Part shown: in pieces, positions 8,397 through 17,299 of the stretch
How the letters are laid out: each line of letters opens with the position of its first letter
How positions within the stretch are numbered: the first letter of the stretch is position 1
Assembly (NCBI GenBank): GCA_964423615.1
Contig: CAYRFQ010000021.1
Location: 1-64,000 of the forward strand
Reading direction: 5' to 3'
Origin: CAYRFQ01 sp964423615
Lineage (GTDB): Bacteria > Planctomycetota > Planctomycetia > Gemmatales > Gemmataceae
Length of the DNA stretch: 64,000 bases
The notes under the pieces: generated by a model
What the model was told of the DNA's origin: nothing
Databases searched by the model: none
What the model saw: only the letters and a program-made list of their open reading frames with translations
Position numbers and translations under genes: made by a program

Positions 8397-10826
8397 ATGC
8401 CACACGCCAGTTCCTACTTGTCCAGTGTCTTCGTCGCGTTGTCTTGTGTAATGTTCGTTCCGTGTTTGGCCAGGTCACAGAGCGACAACAATCCACGGAA
8501 AGCTCCACCGAGCGAGGGGAGCGCTGCGTTGCCAAAAGAGGCTGTGGCACGACTGGGAACGCTTCGGTTCCGCAGGGCTGGATCGGTCACGTCGCTTGCG
8601 TTTCGTCCGGACGGTAAAGGTCTTCTGGCGGGAGGAGGCGAAGGACCGGTCGAACTGTGGAGCGTCCCAGATGGTCTGCCCATCAGTAAACTCAAAGATC
8701 GATGGGTCCAACGGATCGAGACGTCGGGACCTCGAACGACGATCGTCACAGGGAGTGCGTTTGGGAAGGTAACGTTCTGGAATTCGAAGACTGGAAAACG
8801 GGTCGTTGGGGCCGAGAAACACGACGGAGCGGTTACCGCCATGATCGTGGCTCGCGACCAGGAGGTGCTGTACACTGCGGACGACGCCGGTTCGATTTTC
8901 GCGTGGTCTTTGACCTGGCGAGAGCGCATGGCGGCCTTTCCAACTCAAGGCTCAGAAATCACGGCGCTGGCGGTATCGAAAGACGGGAATACTTTGATTT
9001 CCGTTGGTTACGACCGGGCGATCCGTTTCTGGGATACCAAGACTCGGAAGGTTGTGCGTGCTCTCGATCCCAAAACGCAAGTGAATTGTTTGGCGTGTTC
9101 CTCCGACGATGTTCTCTACGCCGGTGGGCAAGATGGAAAGGTCCGGGCATACGGTGTGAACTCGGGGAAGGCCATCGCGTCTTGGCAAGCTCACGAAGAT
9201 ATCGTCATGGACGTGTTGGTGACACCACAGGGACAAGTCGTCTCGAGCGGTTACGATGGAACAGTTCTCGTTTGGGACCCAAAAGCCCAGAAAGCTGTTC
9301 GCCGCATCCAAACGCCTCCACAGGAATCGAGTGTCATCGCGTTGTCACCCGATAACAAATTCTTGGCCACCGGTGGACGCACCGGCGTGATTCGATTGTG
9401 GGACCTGGCCACCGGAAACGAGATCAAAAAAGAAGTCGGTTTCGACGGTGCCGTCAAGACGGTCGCCGTCTCGCCTGACGGCAGCGTTCTTGTCTGCTGT
9501 GACGAGACGGCACGCCTCAGGGTCTGGGACCTCAAGACGAACACCGAGAAGCACCTTTGGCCGTTACGTGGCGGCAGGGCAGTCAGTCTCGAATTTTCTC
9601 CGGATGGAAAGACGCTCGGTTTGGTCGATGTTTCGGGGGCTGTGCGATCATGGAACATGCAGACTGGGAAACCGGGTCGAGTTTTCGCCACCGAAGAGGT
9701 AGAGGCGAGTCGTTGTCGCTTTTCGCCGGATGGCAAAACGTTGTTGGCTGCTGCCGCGTCGGGGGTTTTGGCCTGGGATGCTGAAACTGGAAAAGCTGCG
9801 GATAGCTTCAAGACGCCTTCGCCGAGTCTGGCGGTCGCGATGGCGAATGATGGGGCGATGATCGCCGCAGGGGGAGAGAAGGGTATTATCGTTTGGGATG
9901 CCAAAACGAAAACAGAGACTCGTGCCTTTTCTGTCGAGAGCCGGACTGCGGCGTTGGCTTTTTCGCCGGGCGGTGAGTTGGTATCGGGCCACTTCGACGG
10001 AAAGATCCGAGTGTGGAATGTCGCCACGGGTAAACTCCGGCGTGAGTTGATCGGGCACGAGGGAGCCGTTTACGCGTTGGCTTTTTCCCAAACGGGTTTG
10101 TTGCTTGTATCGGGGAGCTTCGATAAAAAGGTCATCCTTTGGGAACTCGCGAGCGGGGAATTTCTTGCGGATAGGAGAGGACACAAAGGACCGGTTTACT
10201 CGTTGGCTGTTGCCTCCAAAGGTGAGGTTGTCTATTCGGGAAGCGAAGATACGACCATTCTTGGCTGGAAGCTGGAAGTTCCGACGAACGTTCAGTCTCT
10301 ACCAGAGGACCAGGTACGGCGGCAACTCACGTCGCGGTGGAAAGACTTGGCTTCGGAAGATCCCAAAACTGGTTACCGGACGTTCCAAGTTTTTCTCGCC
10401 GGACGGATGACCACGGTGGCGTTTCTCAAATCGAAATTGGGGCTATTCCCTCGTAAGACGATTCTGCAGTTCCTCGTGGACCTCGGCGACAAGAATTACA
10501 AAGTTCGAGCCCGGGCCATGATTTCGATCCGCAAAGTTGGTGCGTCGATCCGGCCATTGCTCGAAGAGTACCTGGAAACGACGAACGACTTGGAGACGGA
10601 CTCGAGGCTCCGGGACCTTCTGGCAGAGTTGGAAAGTCCGTCGGCTCTTACTCGAGCGCAAGAACGTTGCCGATTTCTTCGAATCGTCGCGTTGCTCGAA
10701 ACGGCGGGTACGCCCGAGGCGAAAGAGTTACTCGGGAAGATAGTCGATAGCGCGGCGGAAGCCCAGGTCGTCAAGGCCGCAGAGCTGGCTCTGGTGCGCT
10801 TGGCACGACGGAAGGAAGTGGAGTAG
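8397..10826 (+). CDS. Secreted WD40-repeat protein with C-terminal HEAT-like module
   Basis: An 809-residue protein with a signal peptide (residues about 1-27, ending ARSQS) and roughly a dozen WD40 repeats to about residue 620, recognisable by recurring FSPDGK.L, IRLWD and VWD segments; this would form one large or two smaller beta-propellers. Residues about 640-809 are a helical module beginning WKDLASEDPKTGYRTFQVF and containing LGDKNYKVRARAMISIRKVGASIRPLLEEYLE, the module seen attached to WD40 and other domains in planctomycetes. It probably acts as a protein-binding scaffold in the periplasm. A second gene at 32259-33839 carries the same two parts in reverse order. Confidence 0.85.
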   Translation: MPHASSYLSSVFVALSCVMFVPCLARSQSDNNPRKAPPSEGSAALPKEAVARLGTLRFRRAGSVTSLAFRPDGKGLLAGGGEGPVELWSVPDGLPISKLKDRWVQRIETSGPRTTIVTGSAFGKVTFWNSKTGKRVVGAEKHDGAVTAMIVARDQEVLYTADDAGSIFAWSLTWRERMAAFPTQGSEITALAVSKDGNTLISVGYDRAIRFWDTKTRKVVRALDPKTQVNCLACSSDDVLYAGGQDGKVRAYGVNSGKAIASWQAHEDIVMDVLVTPQGQVVSSGYDGTVLVWDPKAQKAVRRIQTPPQESSVIALSPDNKFLATGGRTGVIRLWDLATGNEIKKEVGFDGAVKTVAVSPDGSVLVCCDETARLRVWDLKTNTEKHLWPLRGGRAVSLEFSPDGKTLGLVDVSGAVRSWNMQTGKPGRVFATEEVEASRCRFSPDGKTLLAAAASGVLAWDAETGKAADSFKTPSPSLAVAMANDGAMIAAGGEKGIIVWDAKTKTETRAFSVESRTAALAFSPGGELVSGHFDGKIRVWNVATGKLRRELIGHEGAVYALAFSQTGLLLVSGSFDKKVILWELASGEFLADRRGHKGPVYSLAVASKGEVVYSGSEDTTILGWKLEVPTNVQSLPEDQVRRQLTSRWKDLASEDPKTGYRTFQVFLAGRMTTVAFLKSKLGLFPRKTILQFLVDLGDKNYKVRARAMISIRKVGASIRPLLEEYLETTNDLETDSRLRDLLAELESPSALTRAQERCRFLRIVALLETAGTPEAKELLGKIVDSAAEAQVVKAAELALVRLARRKEVE

Positions 10827-10862
10827 AGCTTGGTTCTTGACACTTGGGTAGTCGAATGAATC

Positions 10863-10959
10863 AGTGTCGTGTTTGTGCTGGTTCCGCGGGTTCCGTGGGT
10901 TTCCACTAACGGCTAGGGTCTATCGGTCCGTCCGGGCTTAGAAGGCATAACACGACACT
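10863..10959. repeat. Long-range inverted repeat between convergent genes
   Basis: AGTGTCGTGTT at 10863-10873 and its exact complement at 10949-10959 flank 75 bases. It lies just after the WD40 gene and before the end of the convergent Gemmata-type gene, where it could form a bidirectional transcript-end structure. The loop contains short G-rich direct repeats. Confidence 0.5.
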
Positions 10960-11037
10960 TGTTTATCGGACTATCCGCGGGGCTTCCAAAGGCAAGCATG
11001 GCCACTTATTGATACGTCCCTCCCAAGGACAACAATC

Positions 11038-11787
11038 TTACTCCTTGCCCAGCAGGCTATCCAGCAACCAACAACCACGGACGTGGATTTCTGGCACACG
11101 ACAGTGCTTGATGATCTCTTCGTTCCTGCAACCTGCCTCCTCCAAGGCGTCTCCCAGAATTGGCAACATGTCGAATTCGCGTCGATCGTAGATGGTTGAA
11201 GCCAGTTTAACGACAGTTCCGTCGTTCCAACTCAGCCACATGGGGTCGACTGTCGCTGGACGAAAAGGATCACCGAAGATATCACGTAGTGCTTTCACCT
11301 GGAATAGCGTTTCTGCTGCCTCATCACCCAAGGCATTCCGCGCCCAAGCTGCTCCTGTGTGTACCCCAGACGAATCCAGGCGGGAATTCGCTGCGAATCC
11401 CAACGCTTCACAAGCACACCCAACTGGTCGCCTCTCGGGTGGACACGTATCCGAACCCTCGACACAGTCTGGATTTGGTGGATTAATCGATCGAAGTTCC
11501 AGTTGCCAATACTCTTCGTCGGTCATCTCCCCCTCTGCAATCTCTTCGAGAGCGTCAATCAAGCTGCGAGTGCGTTCGTCTTGGAAGATGTGGCGAACGC
11601 GGTGAAGGCAGGCCACCATGAATAAACGCCACTTGCGTTGGCTGATGTGGATACCAGCGAGATGTTCCAACCCGCCGAGGGTCTTGCACATTTGAGTGAC
11701 CGGCTCCCACTCGGACTGTTCCGCTGAGAACCAATCGGTTTCCCAAATGCGCCAGTCCTCTTCGGTTATTCGTGGGGGCTCAGTCAT
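11038..11787 (-). CDS. Gemmata-type conserved protein of unknown function
   Basis: A 249-residue cytoplasmic protein. It matches a paralogous family that I recognise from Gemmataceae genomes: N-terminal ISQRKWRLFMVACLHRV segment, central FR.ATVDPMWLSWNDGTVVKLASTIYDRREFDMLPILGDALEEAGC segment, and a C-terminus ending HVRGCWLLDSLLGKE. These proteins are often encoded near TIGR02996-domain repeat proteins, one of which is at 38224-39507 here. No catalytic motif was recognised. Its start lies 49 bases after the stop of the lipoprotein gene upstream, suggesting cotranscription. Confidence 0.75.
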   Translation of the reverse strand: MTEPPRITEEDWRIWETDWFSAEQSEWEPVTQMCKTLGGLEHLAGIHISQRKWRLFMVACLHRVRHIFQDERTRSLIDALEEIAEGEMTDEEYWQLELRSINPPNPDCVEGSDTCPPERRPVGCACEALGFAANSRLDSSGVHTGAAWARNALGDEAAETLFQVKALRDIFGDPFRPATVDPMWLSWNDGTVVKLASTIYDRREFDMLPILGDALEEAGCRNEEIIKHCRVPEIHVRGCWLLDSLLGKE

Positions 11788-11835
11788 CCAATTGCCTCCA
11801 GCCCACCAAGGGGCACGACTCCAGTCTGGTTTCGC

Positions 11836-12297
11836 TCATCGAGAAGGGTTGTGCCACCAAACACGTATTAATTCTTCAATCACCACACCTTGATAAGACT
11901 GAGTTCTTGGTGGGTTGGTCGAGACCCTACCGGATTTCTGTTCGACGTGGACCTTGGCTTCGACCAAAATGTAACTGGTGTTTTTCGGTGCTGGTCGCGG
12001 TAATTTACTCTCGATTAACCTGAGAGATTCATGGGTTAACAGGAGAGTTCTTCCGTTGACCCTTGCGTTTCGGCCAGTTGGCGCCGCCACCGGGTCCAGC
12101 AGAACGTCAGCGGCGCCCGGACCACCGGAATGGCCCAACTGAGTGAAGAAAACGGCGTGTTGCGACGCCATTTTGTCTTCGAATCGAGTTTCTGACCGAC
12201 TCTCGTCTCTCAGTAGGATGGAGTTCCCGGAGGAACAACCAGTAACAAACGGGATGAATAGAATGAAGCTTTGCAACAGGTTTGCAGTTCTTTTCAC
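11836..12297 (-). CDS. Small predicted lipoprotein
   Basis: A 153-residue protein starting at a GTG preceded by a GGGAG site (VKRTANLL...). Residues 7-20 are hydrophobic and lead into a lipobox-like V-T-G-C, so Cys would be lipidated and the protein anchored in a membrane. The rest (about 130 residues) has no recognised family; it includes EDKMASQHAVFFTQLG and SYILVEAKVHVEQ segments. The frame remains open much further upstream, overlapping the SHOCT gene, but that extension is a shadow of that gene. It sits between the SHOCT-domain gene and the Gemmata-type gene on the same strand. Confidence 0.65.
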   Translation of the reverse strand: MKRTANLLQSFILFIPFVTGCSSGNSILLRDESRSETRFEDKMASQHAVFFTQLGHSGGPGAADVLLDPVAAPTGRNARVNGRTLLLTHESLRLIESKLPRPAPKNTSYILVEAKVHVEQKSGRVSTNPPRTQSYQGVVIEELIRVWWHNPSR

Positions 12298-12389
12298 GAC
12301 TTGCTCTCCCGGCTTGCGGGTATGACCAACATCTCCACTCTTGTGTTTTCCAGGGTTACACGCGAATGCGGCAAGATCGTTGAAGAAGC

Positions 12390-13211
12390 CTACAGCCGCG
12401 CGAGGAGTTCGGCTTTCTTCGAAGTGAATTCCTCGTCTGTGAGAAATCCCTTTTCTTTTAATTCGCCCAACCGGGCGATTGCATCGAAAATCCCGGCCTC
12501 GTTTTCTGTTCCGGTCGTCTGAGGAGTTACGAGCGACGGGGTAATATTGGGTGACGGAGCGGGTGTCGGTTGGACCGGTTGACCATTTCGAGATACGACG
12601 GGAAGACTGGCCAGATTCACCGTCCCGTATTGACTGGTGAAGATGATCGAGCTGCCCATGCCTTGCTGCTGCGAGAAGCCGCCAATGTGGTGATCCAAAG
12701 TGTCGTAGACCCAGACGTCTCCGTTGGTATCCACGGCCAAACGCTGGGCACTCGCAAAGTAGGCGTATCGGATGTTGTTTTGAGAGCCTGTTGAGCTGGG
12801 TGTGCCGAGATGAGACGGCCACCAATTGTCCTGAGGATCTGGGACGAAAAGACTTGATTGTCCCAATGGAGCGCCGCTGGCTTGGGTTTGCTGTCCGCCG
12901 CCACTCTGGCTCTGGGACTGGAAACTGCCCGAGCGCAGCAGTCCAGGTTGGTTGGCAAGGAGGTTGGAGATTTCGTTGCAAAGTGCATCGACGTTGCCTT
13001 TCAGGACATTGTTGAACATGTCTCCCAACATGATCATTCCGCCCTGCATCCACTGACCAGAACCGGCGAATTCGGGATGGTTGAATTGCGCCATGGTGCC
13101 GTTACCGTTGAGAACGGCGAAAAGCATGTGTGTGATGGCGTCTGTGCTGAAGCCATAGCGTTGGGCCAGGTTGGCTGCTATTTGCTGCCCTTCCGATGTG
13201 AGTTCTTGCAT
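12390..13211 (-). CDS. SHOCT-domain protein
   Basis: A 273-residue protein starting MQELTSEGQQIAANLAQRYGFS. The N-terminal 90 residues are a conserved helical region with GNGTMAQFNHPE and QWMQGGMIMLGDMFN; a Q/S/G-rich linker follows, then a region with WWPSHLG and RYAYFASAQRLAVD. The last 35 residues (IARLGELKEKGFLTDEEFTSKKAELLARL pattern) form a SHOCT domain, a short C-terminal oligomerisation or binding module. Function unknown; I recognise the whole architecture from other bacterial genomes. The upstream in-frame ATG at 13271 was rejected because the protein family starts at this methionine. Confidence 0.75.
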   Translation of the reverse strand: MQELTSEGQQIAANLAQRYGFSTDAITHMLFAVLNGNGTMAQFNHPEFAGSGQWMQGGMIMLGDMFNNVLKGNVDALCNEISNLLANQPGLLRSGSFQSQSQSGGGQQTQASGAPLGQSSLFVPDPQDNWWPSHLGTPSSTGSQNNIRYAYFASAQRLAVDTNGDVWVYDTLDHHIGGFSQQQGMGSSIIFTSQYGTVNLASLPVVSRNGQPVQPTPAPSPNITPSLVTPQTTGTENEAGIFDAIARLGELKEKGFLTDEEFTSKKAELLARL

Positions 13212-13508
13212 ATGCCTTCTCCGGGCAATCATTAGAGTTCGGGCTTGGGAGTTGCGGCCATCCTTCGCCACAGCACAAGAGTGTTTTATTGTAGCCGAAC
13301 AACTCGCCCAACGAAATCACAACCTGAGCGGTTAACGTTCGTGTTGGGTACAGTTCGCAGTCGCCGAACTTCTGAGCCCAAGTGCGCCCCTCAACCGGGG
13401 GGAGAATGACTTTGAACAGGAAAAACATGTCCCCAATACAACCGTGGAAGGCTCTAAAAGGTGGGATCGGAGATAAAGAGAAAAATCTCGTTTTCCTATG
13501 AACACGGC

Positions 13509-15302
13509 TCAAATTGAGTGCTGCTCCAATTCCGTCGTTTCCGTTGCCCTTGCTCCAGCGCACCACTCCCGCCAAGCCCTCCGTAGTGCAACGCCAAGGT
13601 CAGCTCCCAACCGACCTCCTTCGCAAAGTGTATTCCACAACTCTTGGCGTAGGGTCGCTCGGTAAGTAGCGAGCTTCCTGGGGTCACGGGCCAAGTCCAG
13701 GACCAACGAAAGATAGTCGGCGGTGTTGTGGGTGACGAACTCCGGTCGACCGATGTGCTTCAAGTGGCTGTATCCGTGACGGCCGGCAAACGTCGAGCCT
13801 ACCAACGTCACGACTGGCACGCCCATCCATAAGGCGTTCAGCGTGGTCGCGCTTCCGGAGAACGGGAACGTGTCCAGAGCAAGGTCGACCTGGCCGTAGG
13901 TCTTCAACATGTCGTAGTAAGAGGACCAACCGGCGAATAGAAGTTGTTCGGGGTGGACTCCGGCGGCCACAAACTGTCTGACGAAACGGTCGCGTGTGCC
14001 GACGTCGTCGAAACCTCTGTATTTGAGCAGGAGTCGAGATTCTGGCAATTGTCGGAGGGCCCGAGACCAAAGGTCGATGACACCCGAGTTGAGCTTGGCC
14101 GGGTTGCTAAAGCTGCCGAATGTTACATACCCATTCGTTTCCATCGGTAGGGGAGAAATCGGGAGCGAATATTCGCCCGGATCGAAGCTGACATATCCGT
14201 TGGGGAGCCTCAAGATTCGCTCCGAGTAGTGCCTGTCTTCTTCGACGGGGATCACGAACTCGTCAGCAATTAGCCAATCGAACGCGGCGAGCCCAAGGGT
14301 CCCTTCGGAACCAAGCCAAGCGATTTGAATCGGTGCTGGCTTCCGAGCAAACACGAGCAAGCGGTTTCCGCGGGTATGCCCGGACATGTCGATGAGGATG
14401 TCGATCTGGTCCAGACGAATCTTCTCGGCGACGGCCTCGTCGGACTTTCCACGGATGTCGTGCCACTTGCCAAGGTTGCGAAACCGTTCGGTTATGTGGT
14501 CGTTTGTTTGCGTCATTGAGTAGAAATGAAGACTGAATTCGCTGCGGTCCAGTGCTTCCAACCCACGAATCGAGAGACCGCCTACCGGATGGACGTAAAA
14601 GTCGGCGGAGACCACTCCGAGTCGTAGCGGTCGATCGGGGTGAGGGTTGTTCTGGTGCTCTCGCCAGGTGGAGCGGAGCGGTGCTGCGATGTGTTGCTCC
14701 CATTTCGCGTGAGCGCAAGCCAGGGCAGCCGCGTCGTTGGTCACTCGGTACTGCTCACAAAGCAAAGACTTGGACCGGAAGTCTCGATTGTGCGGAGTGA
14801 GTTCCAACGCCCGGGCGTAGGCTTGGGCCGCCTCTTCAATCCTTCCCTGATGCCTCAAGGCGACTCCGAGATTTGCATGAGCCGCAGCGTAACGGGGGTT
14901 CAGTTCCGTGGCCTTCTGTAACGCAGTGACGGCCTCTTCGTACCGACCAAAGGCGAGCAGGACACCGCCGATGTTGTTCACGGCAATGGCGTGGTCTGGC
15001 TGGAGTCGGAATGCCTCCTCGAAACAGGCTAGACTGCCGACCAAGTCCCCCCGTATTCTGAGGAGATTACCGAGGGTGAGATGATAACTGGCCTTTCGAG
15101 GATCGGCAATGATCGCACGCCCGACGTAGTCCAGGGCTTCCGCGCGACGCCCAGTCTGATTGGCAAGGAGACTCATCGTGTGCAGCGCATCACCGTGTTG
15201 CGGAACTGCCTGGATGATCTCCAGGCACAGGGACTCGGCGCGGCCGAGATCCCCCGCCTTGCGGAGTTGTTCCGCTTGCTTGAACGTTTCTTCCAATGTC
15301 AT
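13509..15302 (-). CDS. TPR-containing GT41 (SPINDLY/OGT-like) glycosyltransferase
   Basis: A 597-residue protein. Residues 1-200 contain about five to six tetratricopeptide repeats. The remainder is the family 41 glycosyltransferase domain: GVVSADFYVHPVGG with the conserved His-Pro, DILIDMSGHTRGNR, PAPIQIAWLG, SNPAKLNSGVIDLW with the conserved lysine, and DTFPFSGSATTLNALWMGVPVVTL for nucleotide-sugar binding. Predicted to transfer a sugar (GlcNAc or another) from a nucleotide donor to Ser/Thr residues of proteins, with the TPRs choosing the substrate. Bacterial members often act on cytoplasmic or surface proteins. A GGAG lies 11 bases before the ATG. Confidence 0.85.
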   Translation of the reverse strand: MTLEETFKQAEQLRKAGDLGRAESLCLEIIQAVPQHGDALHTMSLLANQTGRRAEALDYVGRAIIADPRKASYHLTLGNLLRIRGDLVGSLACFEEAFRLQPDHAIAVNNIGGVLLAFGRYEEAVTALQKATELNPRYAAAHANLGVALRHQGRIEEAAQAYARALELTPHNRDFRSKSLLCEQYRVTNDAAALACAHAKWEQHIAAPLRSTWREHQNNPHPDRPLRLGVVSADFYVHPVGGLSIRGLEALDRSEFSLHFYSMTQTNDHITERFRNLGKWHDIRGKSDEAVAEKIRLDQIDILIDMSGHTRGNRLLVFARKPAPIQIAWLGSEGTLGLAAFDWLIADEFVIPVEEDRHYSERILRLPNGYVSFDPGEYSLPISPLPMETNGYVTFGSFSNPAKLNSGVIDLWSRALRQLPESRLLLKYRGFDDVGTRDRFVRQFVAAGVHPEQLLFAGWSSYYDMLKTYGQVDLALDTFPFSGSATTLNALWMGVPVVTLVGSTFAGRHGYSHLKHIGRPEFVTHNTADYLSLVLDLARDPRKLATYRATLRQELWNTLCEGGRLGADLGVALRRAWREWCAGARATETTELEQHSI

Positions 15303-15898
15303 TGCGTGCTTCTCCGAGTATTGACGGTGAGGGCAGCACCCCAGAGAAACCGCATCCTGCTCATCTCGAAGGTGCTAAATTCTGATTTGACGGAAATTTT
15401 TCTGTCTAAGAATAATACGATTCCATCTTACACAACCTACGAGTAATTCATCAAACCTTCACAGGTAATCATTGTGATTTTTAGAAATCGACTCGAGTAA
15501 AGATATTCCCGAGGTCATGAGGAAATTCTCCACTTCTGTAACACATTGGACTTCTAAATCGTGTTTCGGTTCCACCGAACCTTTGTTCTGCTCACCCACT
15601 TTTTAGCCGACTCCGCTCGCAATTGTCTTCCTACCGGGTGAGGAGTGGGACTTCGAAATCTACGGGAGGGTCGAGACTTAAAGTCTTTCTCTCCACGGGC
15701 GGTGAAGGACAAGACGGTCGCTATTGCATGTTGTTGTTCGGAGACGCAAGGGCTGTCGGATAAACAGGTGTCTCGTTTGTCTTGGTGTTTGAAGCTGCTC
15801 GGCGGTTTCAGATATTGGCCGCAGGTATGACGTCATGGGGAGGCGAGAAGATCCTTCTCGTTTCAGTGGGTTTGCACCTTACAAAAACCGAACTGAAA

Positions 15899-15992
15899 TC
15901 CAGTTGGAGTTCCAATTGGTGAATTTTGGAAGTTTGATCATTTTTGTGAAAATGACGCGGCTTCGAATCCTATTATATTATGGGTAGATGCG
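15899..15992 (+). repeat. Dispersed element, copy A (palindrome plus AATCCTATT box)
   Basis: Contains the perfect palindrome TCATTTT-TGTG-AAAATGA at 15938-15955, followed after about ten bases by AATCCTATT and TATTATG. The same order, nearly the same spacing and extra flanking matches (GAATTTT, TTG before the palindrome) occur on the minus strand at 50901-50993. Could be an operator with a promoter (TATTAT as -10) or part of a decayed mobile element. Confidence 0.6.
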
Positions 15993-16011
15993 TCGATGAG
16001 CGGTCGGAGAA

Positions 16012-16044
16012 CTCGAAAAAACACCAAAACGACCATTTTTCGAG
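16012..16044 (+). terminator. Possible hairpin/terminator 40 bases after element A
   Basis: CTCGAAAAA at 16012-16020 pairs perfectly with TTTTTCGAG at 16036-16044 across a 15-base loop. With the candidate TATTAT box at about 15975 upstream, it could end a very short transcript. Weak evidence on its own. Confidence 0.35.
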
Positions 16045-16116
16045 AGCCGTTTTCCATAAGTCATTTAATATCAATTAGATGAGGAAATCGAGAGGTGTCA
16101 AAAAGGTGCAATTTAG

Positions 16117-16181
16117 GCGCAGGTTTACTACAAGTTTAGCGCAGGTTTACTACAAGTTTAGCGCAGGTTTAGCGCAGGTTT
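16117..16181 (+). repeat. Tandem GCGCAGGTTTA array
   Basis: Two exact 22-base units (16117-16138 and 16139-16160, each GCGCAGGTTTA plus CTACAAGTTTA) followed by two shortened units (16161-16171, 16172-16181). A diverged unit, GTGCAATTTA, precedes the array. A matching GGCGCAGGTTTA occurs on the minus strand at 50597-50608, also downstream of the shared palindromic box. Confidence 0.8.
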
Positions 16182-16468
16182 CTGTCATTTTTGGACCGGT
16201 TTTTGTTGCCAAGTTGAGGGGATGTTGGCCTGAAGGAAATTGGGGGATGGAATTTCGGCAAATTTTTTCAAGAAAAATTTGCAGTTCTTTCGTTCTCGTT
16301 GCACGCCTGCGGGCACTGCGTGGCGACAGACTAACGCCGCTTCGGAGCTGAACAGGCCATGAACGGACACTCGTTGAACCAATCGCGAAACTATGGCTAT
16401 CGAAATTGTCCTGTAAGAGGTCTGCAAGGCCTCCATGATAGCGACTGCGGTCCCTCGGCGTAGGAAAG

Positions 16469-17251
16469 TCATCTGACTTGGTCAAACGTTGGAACAGTGT
16501 TTGGTAATTCTGTGGTGTCGTGATAGCCGCAAACGACAATTGGCAAATCCGTACGAGACACTAATGCTTTTATTCGTCCAAGCGAACGCCGACGCAGTTC
16601 GTTGTCATCGGCACGCAAAGATGCAAGTTCATCGACTGGGTGGTTCGAGTTCGTCAGCTCCGCTCGGAGATAATAGGCGTCGCCTACATGGAAGGTCCAG
16701 ACCTCCCCGTTCGCAACTGCGACACCGCAGTGGCCGAGTGTATGGCCGAACAATGGTACAAGGCGAAACTCGGTGGCAAGTGATGTCTTGACGCCTCGCG
16801 AGGGCAACCCGAAGAAATCACCATCATTTTCGCTGAACGGTTTCCACTTCGGCTTGTGGCTAAACTGTGAGAGCGAATATCGTGGATTTTCCGAATGGAT
16901 GTTGGACAATTCTTCCGACGAAACGTGAATGGTGGCGTTGGGAAAATCGGCCAATCCACCCACGTGGTCGGGATCTCCGTGTGTCAAAACGATGTCGGTC
17001 ACTGCAGCGGGATTGACACCACGCTCTGTTAGCTGGGCAATGGCAGTGACAGATTTTATGAATTGAAAACCAGCGGCGGTCACGGCCTCTTCGCCAATCC
17101 GTTGAATTGGATCTGCGACGTCGGCCATTCCGATTCCAGCATCCACCAAAACATAGCGATCACCGTCTTGAACAATGAAACAATGACAACAAGCGGGCGG
17201 ATAAGGAGGCGAATGAAGCCAGCCAAAGTTGACGTGTTCTATCTTGATCAT
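16469..17251 (-). CDS. Metallo-beta-lactamase-fold hydrolase
   Basis: A 260-residue cytoplasmic protein with the metallo-beta-lactamase fold. The metal motif is LTHGDPDHVGGL (H91-H96): the classic H-x-H-x-D-H has Asp in place of the second His, a variant seen in glyoxalase/lactonase-like members. Further ligands are likely in FGHTLGHCGV and FHVGDAYY, and VCGYHD near the end. An N-terminal PPACCHCFIV segment is Cys-rich. Likely hydrolyses a thioester, lactone or similar bond; substrate not predictable. It is 48 bases after the cutC-like gene on the same strand, so the two are probably cotranscribed. Confidence 0.8.
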   Translation of the reverse strand: MIKIEHVNFGWLHSPPYPPACCHCFIVQDGDRYVLVDAGIGMADVADPIQRIGEEAVTAAGFQFIKSVTAIAQLTERGVNPAAVTDIVLTHGDPDHVGGLADFPNATIHVSSEELSNIHSENPRYSLSQFSHKPKWKPFSENDGDFFGLPSRGVKTSLATEFRLVPLFGHTLGHCGVAVANGEVWTFHVGDAYYLRAELTNSNHPVDELASLRADDNELRRRSLGRIKALVSRTDLPIVVCGYHDTTELPNTVPTFDQVR

Positions 17252-17299
17252 TGCGTGCCTCAGGGTGTGGAAGAAAGACTCAACAGTCCGGTCGCGATA

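Larger units (their letters stand above)
15303..16468. other. 1.2-kb non-coding region with repeats
   Basis: No convincing gene; the short open frames have no family resemblance. The segment is A+T-rich toward the right and holds three notable elements: a box with an 18-bp palindrome shared with 50.9 kb, a perfect 9-bp hairpin (16012-16044) and a tandem array of GCGCAGGTTTA units. These are listed separately. Confidence 0.6.

Noticed and set aside
11836..13053. 405-residue protein on the minus strand
   Set aside because: Its N-terminal 250 codons lie in another frame of the SHOCT-domain gene and have unnatural composition; only the C-terminal 153 codons look real.
15645..15830. 61-codon frame as a transposase fragment
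   Set aside because: No recognised transposase motif and no ribosome binding site; too short to support.
15955..15975. tRNA T-arm-like CTTCGAATCC
   Set aside because: No acceptor or anticodon stems can be folded around it.
16117..16181. Tandem repeats as a CRISPR array
   Set aside because: Units are 22 bases, adjacent without spacers, and no cas gene is in the window.
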